DNA from: Reyranella sp. | GTDB lineage: Bacteria > Pseudomonadota > Alphaproteobacteria > Reyranellales > Reyranellaceae | Length of the DNA: 8,420 nt | Direction of reading: 5' to 3' | Assembly (NCBI GenBank): GCA_016780605.1 | Contig: JADHLS010000197.1 | Coordinates: 1 to 8,420, forward strand | In this document: positions 6,033 to 8,420 of the stretch, in pieces | Position numbering within the stretch: the first letter of the stretch is position 1 | Layout of the letters: every line of letters starts with the position of its first letter | Made by a program: the position numbers and the translations under genes | The notes under the pieces: model-generated | What the model was told of the DNA's origin: nothing | Database searches by the model: none | The model's input: the letters and a program-made list of their open reading frames with translations, nothing else

Positions 6033-7046
6033 ATGGAGTATCGCCGTCTCGGCCGCAGCGGCCTCAAAGTGTCCGAGATCTGCCTCGGCACCATGACGTT
6101 CGGCAACGGCGCCGACCAGGCCGAGGCCGTGCGCATGGTCGACGCCGCCTTCGATGCAGGCGTCAACTTTTTCGATTGCGCCGACACTTATGTTGGCGGC
6201 ATGTCGGAGACGATGCTGGGCGTCGCCCTGAAGGGCCGCCGTTCGCAGGCCGTCGTCACCTCGAAGGTGTTCAATCCGATGGGTCATGGGCCCAACGATG
6301 CGGGGACCTCGCGGCTGCACATCATGCAGGCGGTCGAGGCGTCCCTGAGGCGGCTGCAGACCGACTATCTCGACATCTACTACATCCACCACGTCGACAC
6401 CCAAACGACCCAGGAGGAGATGCTCCGGGCCTTCGACGACCTCGTGCGCCAGGGCAAGGTGATGTACGTCGCCTGCTCCAACTACGAGGCCTGGCGGCTG
6501 GTCGATGCGGTGTGGCTCGCCGAGTCGAAGGGCTGGTCGCGGTTCGAAGCTTACCAGCCGCAATACAGCCTCGTGGTGCGAGACATCGAGGAGGAGATCG
6601 TGCCGGCCTGCGAGGCGAAGGGCCTCGGCATCGTCGCGTGGTCGCCGCTCGCCAGCGGCTATCTCGCCGGCCGTTACAAGCCGGGCGACCTCAAGGTCGA
6701 AGGCACGCGTTCGGCCCAGGGCTGGGCGTTCCAGAGCCGCTTCTTCGCGCCCAACCATGCGGAGATCCTGCAGACGCTGCTCGACACGGCTCGCGAGATC
6801 GGCCGGTCGCCGGCGCAGACGGCGCTGCGCTGGGCGCTGGACCAGCCCTTCATGACCAGTGCCATCGTCGGCGCGCGCAATGCCGGGCAGCTTGGCGAGA
6901 CGCTGACGGCCGGCGGCTGGCGCCTTCCCGTCGAGATCTTCGACCGCCTGAACAAGGTGTCGGCGCCGTCACACCGCTATCCGCGCGCGTTCGAGGAGCC
7001 GCTGGTCGACCGGCGAAGCGGCTCGCTGAAGATGCCGGGGCGTTGA
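6033..7046 (+). CDS. Aldo/keto reductase, NADP(H)-dependent oxidoreductase
   Basis: A 337-residue protein of normal family length, opening MEYRRLGRSGLKVSEICLGT, typical of the family's shorter (beta/alpha)8 members. The catalytic tetrad is present: D48 and Y53 in FFDCADTY, K78 in TSKV, and H119 in YYIHH. The C-terminal half has the conserved WSPLASGYLAG (203-213) and the coenzyme phosphate-binding segment AIVGARNAGQLGETL (277-291). It should reduce an aldehyde or ketone, or oxidise the alcohol, in the cytoplasm; the substrate cannot be read from sequence. I chose the ATG at 6033 because it begins the conserved N-terminus and follows GGAAGGGG; a GTG at 6003 would add 10 Gly/Lys/Arg-rich residues encoded by the purine tract. 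The HAD-like gene follows after 16 bp, so the two are probably co-transcribed. Confidence 0.93.
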   Translation: MEYRRLGRSGLKVSEICLGTMTFGNGADQAEAVRMVDAAFDAGVNFFDCADTYVGGMSETMLGVALKGRRSQAVVTSKVFNPMGHGPNDAGTSRLHIMQAVEASLRRLQTDYLDIYYIHHVDTQTTQEEMLRAFDDLVRQGKVMYVACSNYEAWRLVDAVWLAESKGWSRFEAYQPQYSLVVRDIEEEIVPACEAKGLGIVAWSPLASGYLAGRYKPGDLKVEGTRSAQGWAFQSRFFAPNHAEILQTLLDTAREIGRSPAQTALRWALDQPFMTSAIVGARNAGQLGETLTAGGWRLPVEIFDRLNKVSAPSHRYPRAFEEPLVDRRSGSLKMPGR

Positions 7047-7062
7047 CGCATCCAGGGGAGAA

Positions 7063-8420
7063 ATGGACGTGAGCGCAGCTGCGATGACCGACACGACGTC
7101 GAGCGATGCGATGAACCTTACGACGGCGCGACAGTTCACGATCGCGCGATTGCAGGGTTGGCAGTACGACGATACCTGGCTTCGTGCGTTCGAGGAGCAC
7201 CTGACGGCTGCCGACACGGTGTCATTCAACGTGTTCGACACGGCCATCGGCCGTATCGTCGAGAGCCCGCGCGACGTCTTCGGGATGGTCGAGGCGGGGC
7301 TGCGTGTGAAGTACGGCGACGCGGCCGCCGGCTTCGCCGCTGCGCGTGAGGCCGCCGAGGTGCGTGCTCGCGCGCAACTCCCGGCCGGTCGTAGCGAGCT
7401 CACGCTCGGCGAGATCCATGCCGCGCTCGCCGCCGACCATCCCGCTTTTGCCGCAATGCCCCTGGCGAGCGACCTCGAGCAGCAGATCGAGCAGCGCTGC
7501 GTGGTCGCGATTCCCGATATCCTCGAAGCGTACCGGCGCGCGCGCCTCAGGGGCAAGCGGGTGCTGTTCCTGTCCGACACGTATCTTCCGCGAGCGCTCA
7601 TCGCGGCGATGCTGCGCGCGGAGGGCTACGAGGCGTGGGACGATCTGATTGTGTCTTGCGCGACCGGCCGCACGAAGTCCTCCGGTTCGCAATGGGACCT
7701 CGTGCGCGAGCGGCGCGGGACGCTGGTGCGCCTGCTCCATGTGGGCGACGATCCGGATGCCGACGACGCGCTGCCGGCACGTATCGGCGTGGCGTGCCTG
7801 CCGTACCGCCGCGTGCGGTCGGAACCGCGTATCGGAGTACCGGCTTCGCCGGCCCTCCGTGCGTTCTCCATCGGACGACGCGTCGGCGCCCTGACGGCGC
7901 CGATGCCTGCGGGTCCGGAGGCGGGCATGTCGCCACGTTTGTTCTCGCACTTCGGATGGACGTTTGGTGTGCTCGTCACCGGGGCCTTTGCGCTGTGGCT
8001 GGCGCAGCGTGCCAAGGCGCTCGGCCTGAAGCACCTTTATTTCTGTGCGCGCGACGGCTGGCTCATGTATCGCGCGTGGAATGCGCTCAGGCTCTCCGAA
8101 AGGACTGGCATCGGCGCGAGCTATTTGCTCGTGAGCCGCCGACCTCTGGTGCTCTCGATGGCATACGTGCGCAGCCGGAACGGTGTGCTTGACGCGCAGT
8201 CCCTCGAGGCCTTGACGACGATTTATGGGGCGGTGCCGCTGCGCGCCGCGCTCGAACGCGCGAACCTCGCGCTGGATGGCCCGGCCGCGCGCGACGCGAT
8301 CGCACGCTTCGGCTCGCTCGACACGATGGTGCACGGCTCCGAGGGCGCGGCGCTCCAGGAGCTTTTCACGCGGCATGCCGCCGAGGTGGTCGCAGGGCTG
8401 CAACGCGCGCACGAGGGCAC
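7063..8420 (+). CDS. Large HAD-like protein (COG5610-like) with Asn in place of the nucleophile Asp; 3' end missing
   Basis: The frame is open from ATG 7063 to the window edge (452 codons visible). AGGGG (7054-7058) lies 4 nt before the ATG; GTG 7069 or ATG 7084 are alternative starts. The N-terminal HAD domain reads SFNVFDT (54-60) where relatives have SFDVFDT, so the motif I nucleophile is Asn56. Other motifs are intact: FLSDTYL (169-175, motif II Ser171), Lys205 in GRTKSSG (motif III), and HVGDDPDADD (226-235, motif IV). A second conserved region follows, LYFCARDGWLMYRAW (325-339) and LLVSRRPL (355-362), matching the extended COG5610 architecture as I remember it, whose members often sit near surface-polysaccharide genes. 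Hydrolase activity is doubtful with Asn56; a binding or scaffold role is possible. It follows the reductase by 16 bp. Confidence 0.8.
   Translation, partial: MDVSAAAMTDTTSSDAMNLTTARQFTIARLQGWQYDDTWLRAFEEHLTAADTVSFNVFDTAIGRIVESPRDVFGMVEAGLRVKYGDAAAGFAAAREAAEVRARAQLPAGRSELTLGEIHAALAADHPAFAAMPLASDLEQQIEQRCVVAIPDILEAYRRARLRGKRVLFLSDTYLPRALIAAMLRAEGYEAWDDLIVSCATGRTKSSGSQWDLVRERRGTLVRLLHVGDDPDADDALPARIGVACLPYRRVRSEPRIGVPASPALRAFSIGRRVGALTAPMPAGPEAGMSPRLFSHFGWTFGVLVTGAFALWLAQRAKALGLKHLYFCARDGWLMYRAWNALRLSERTGIGASYLLVSRRPLVLSMAYVRSRNGVLDAQSLEALTTIYGAVPLRAALERANLALDGPAARDAIARFGSLDTMVHGSEGAALQELFTRHAAEVVAGLQRAHEG

Noticed and set aside
7222..8412. A 396-codon minus-strand open frame opposite the HAD-like gene
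   Set aside because: The plus-strand frame carries clear HAD motifs II-IV and a good start; the antisense product is Arg/His-rich with no recognisable motif.
1..8420. CRISPR array, tRNA or rRNA genes, insertion sequence ends
   Set aside because: No regularly spaced short repeats, no cloverleaf-like or rRNA-like sequence, and no transposase or flanking terminal inverted repeats were seen on either strand by eye.

Overview
High-GC window with bacterial gene organisation: short intergenic gaps, Shine-Dalgarno-like starts and GC-ending codons. The protein families fit a Pseudomonadota genome, most likely an alphaproteobacterium. That assignment is inferred from overall impression, because no rRNA or other marker gene is present. 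I see no tRNA, rRNA, CRISPR array, transposase or integrase.

Layout. Positions 2-1393 (+) hold the 3' end of a large, probably extracellular protein made of about 180-residue repeats. Each repeat carries an EF-hand-like calcium loop, and the repeats are joined by proline-rich linkers. Converging on it are two minus-strand genes read lipoprotein first: a putative lipoprotein of unknown function (2533-3639) and an NAD-dependent tartrate dehydrogenase/D-malate dehydrogenase (1429-2505). They are 27 bp apart, and a perfect 16-bp palindrome sits on the dehydrogenase ribosome binding site. A 172-bp divergent region (3640-3811) with CAATC/GATTG half-sites separates them from a plus-strand unit. That unit is a 27-codon leader ORF (3812-3895) whose stop overlaps, as ATGA, the start of a 12-TM MFS exporter (3892-5157). 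A zinc-ribbon methyltransferase-like protein (5188-5919, minus) converges on the exporter. Last comes a plus-strand pair: an aldo/keto reductase (6033-7046) and, 16 bp later, the 5' part of a large HAD-like protein (7063 to beyond the window) whose nucleophile Asp is replaced by Asn.

How the genes relate. Four transcription units are plausible: the repeat protein; lipoprotein plus dehydrogenase; leader plus exporter; and reductase plus HAD-like protein. The methyltransferase stands alone. They do not form one obvious pathway. The right-hand genes resemble those often seen at the edge of surface-glycan clusters, but no glycosyltransferase is visible, so this is inference. The most interesting signals are the attenuator-like leader in front of the exporter, the apparent pseudo-HAD domain, and the modular calcium-loop repeat protein.
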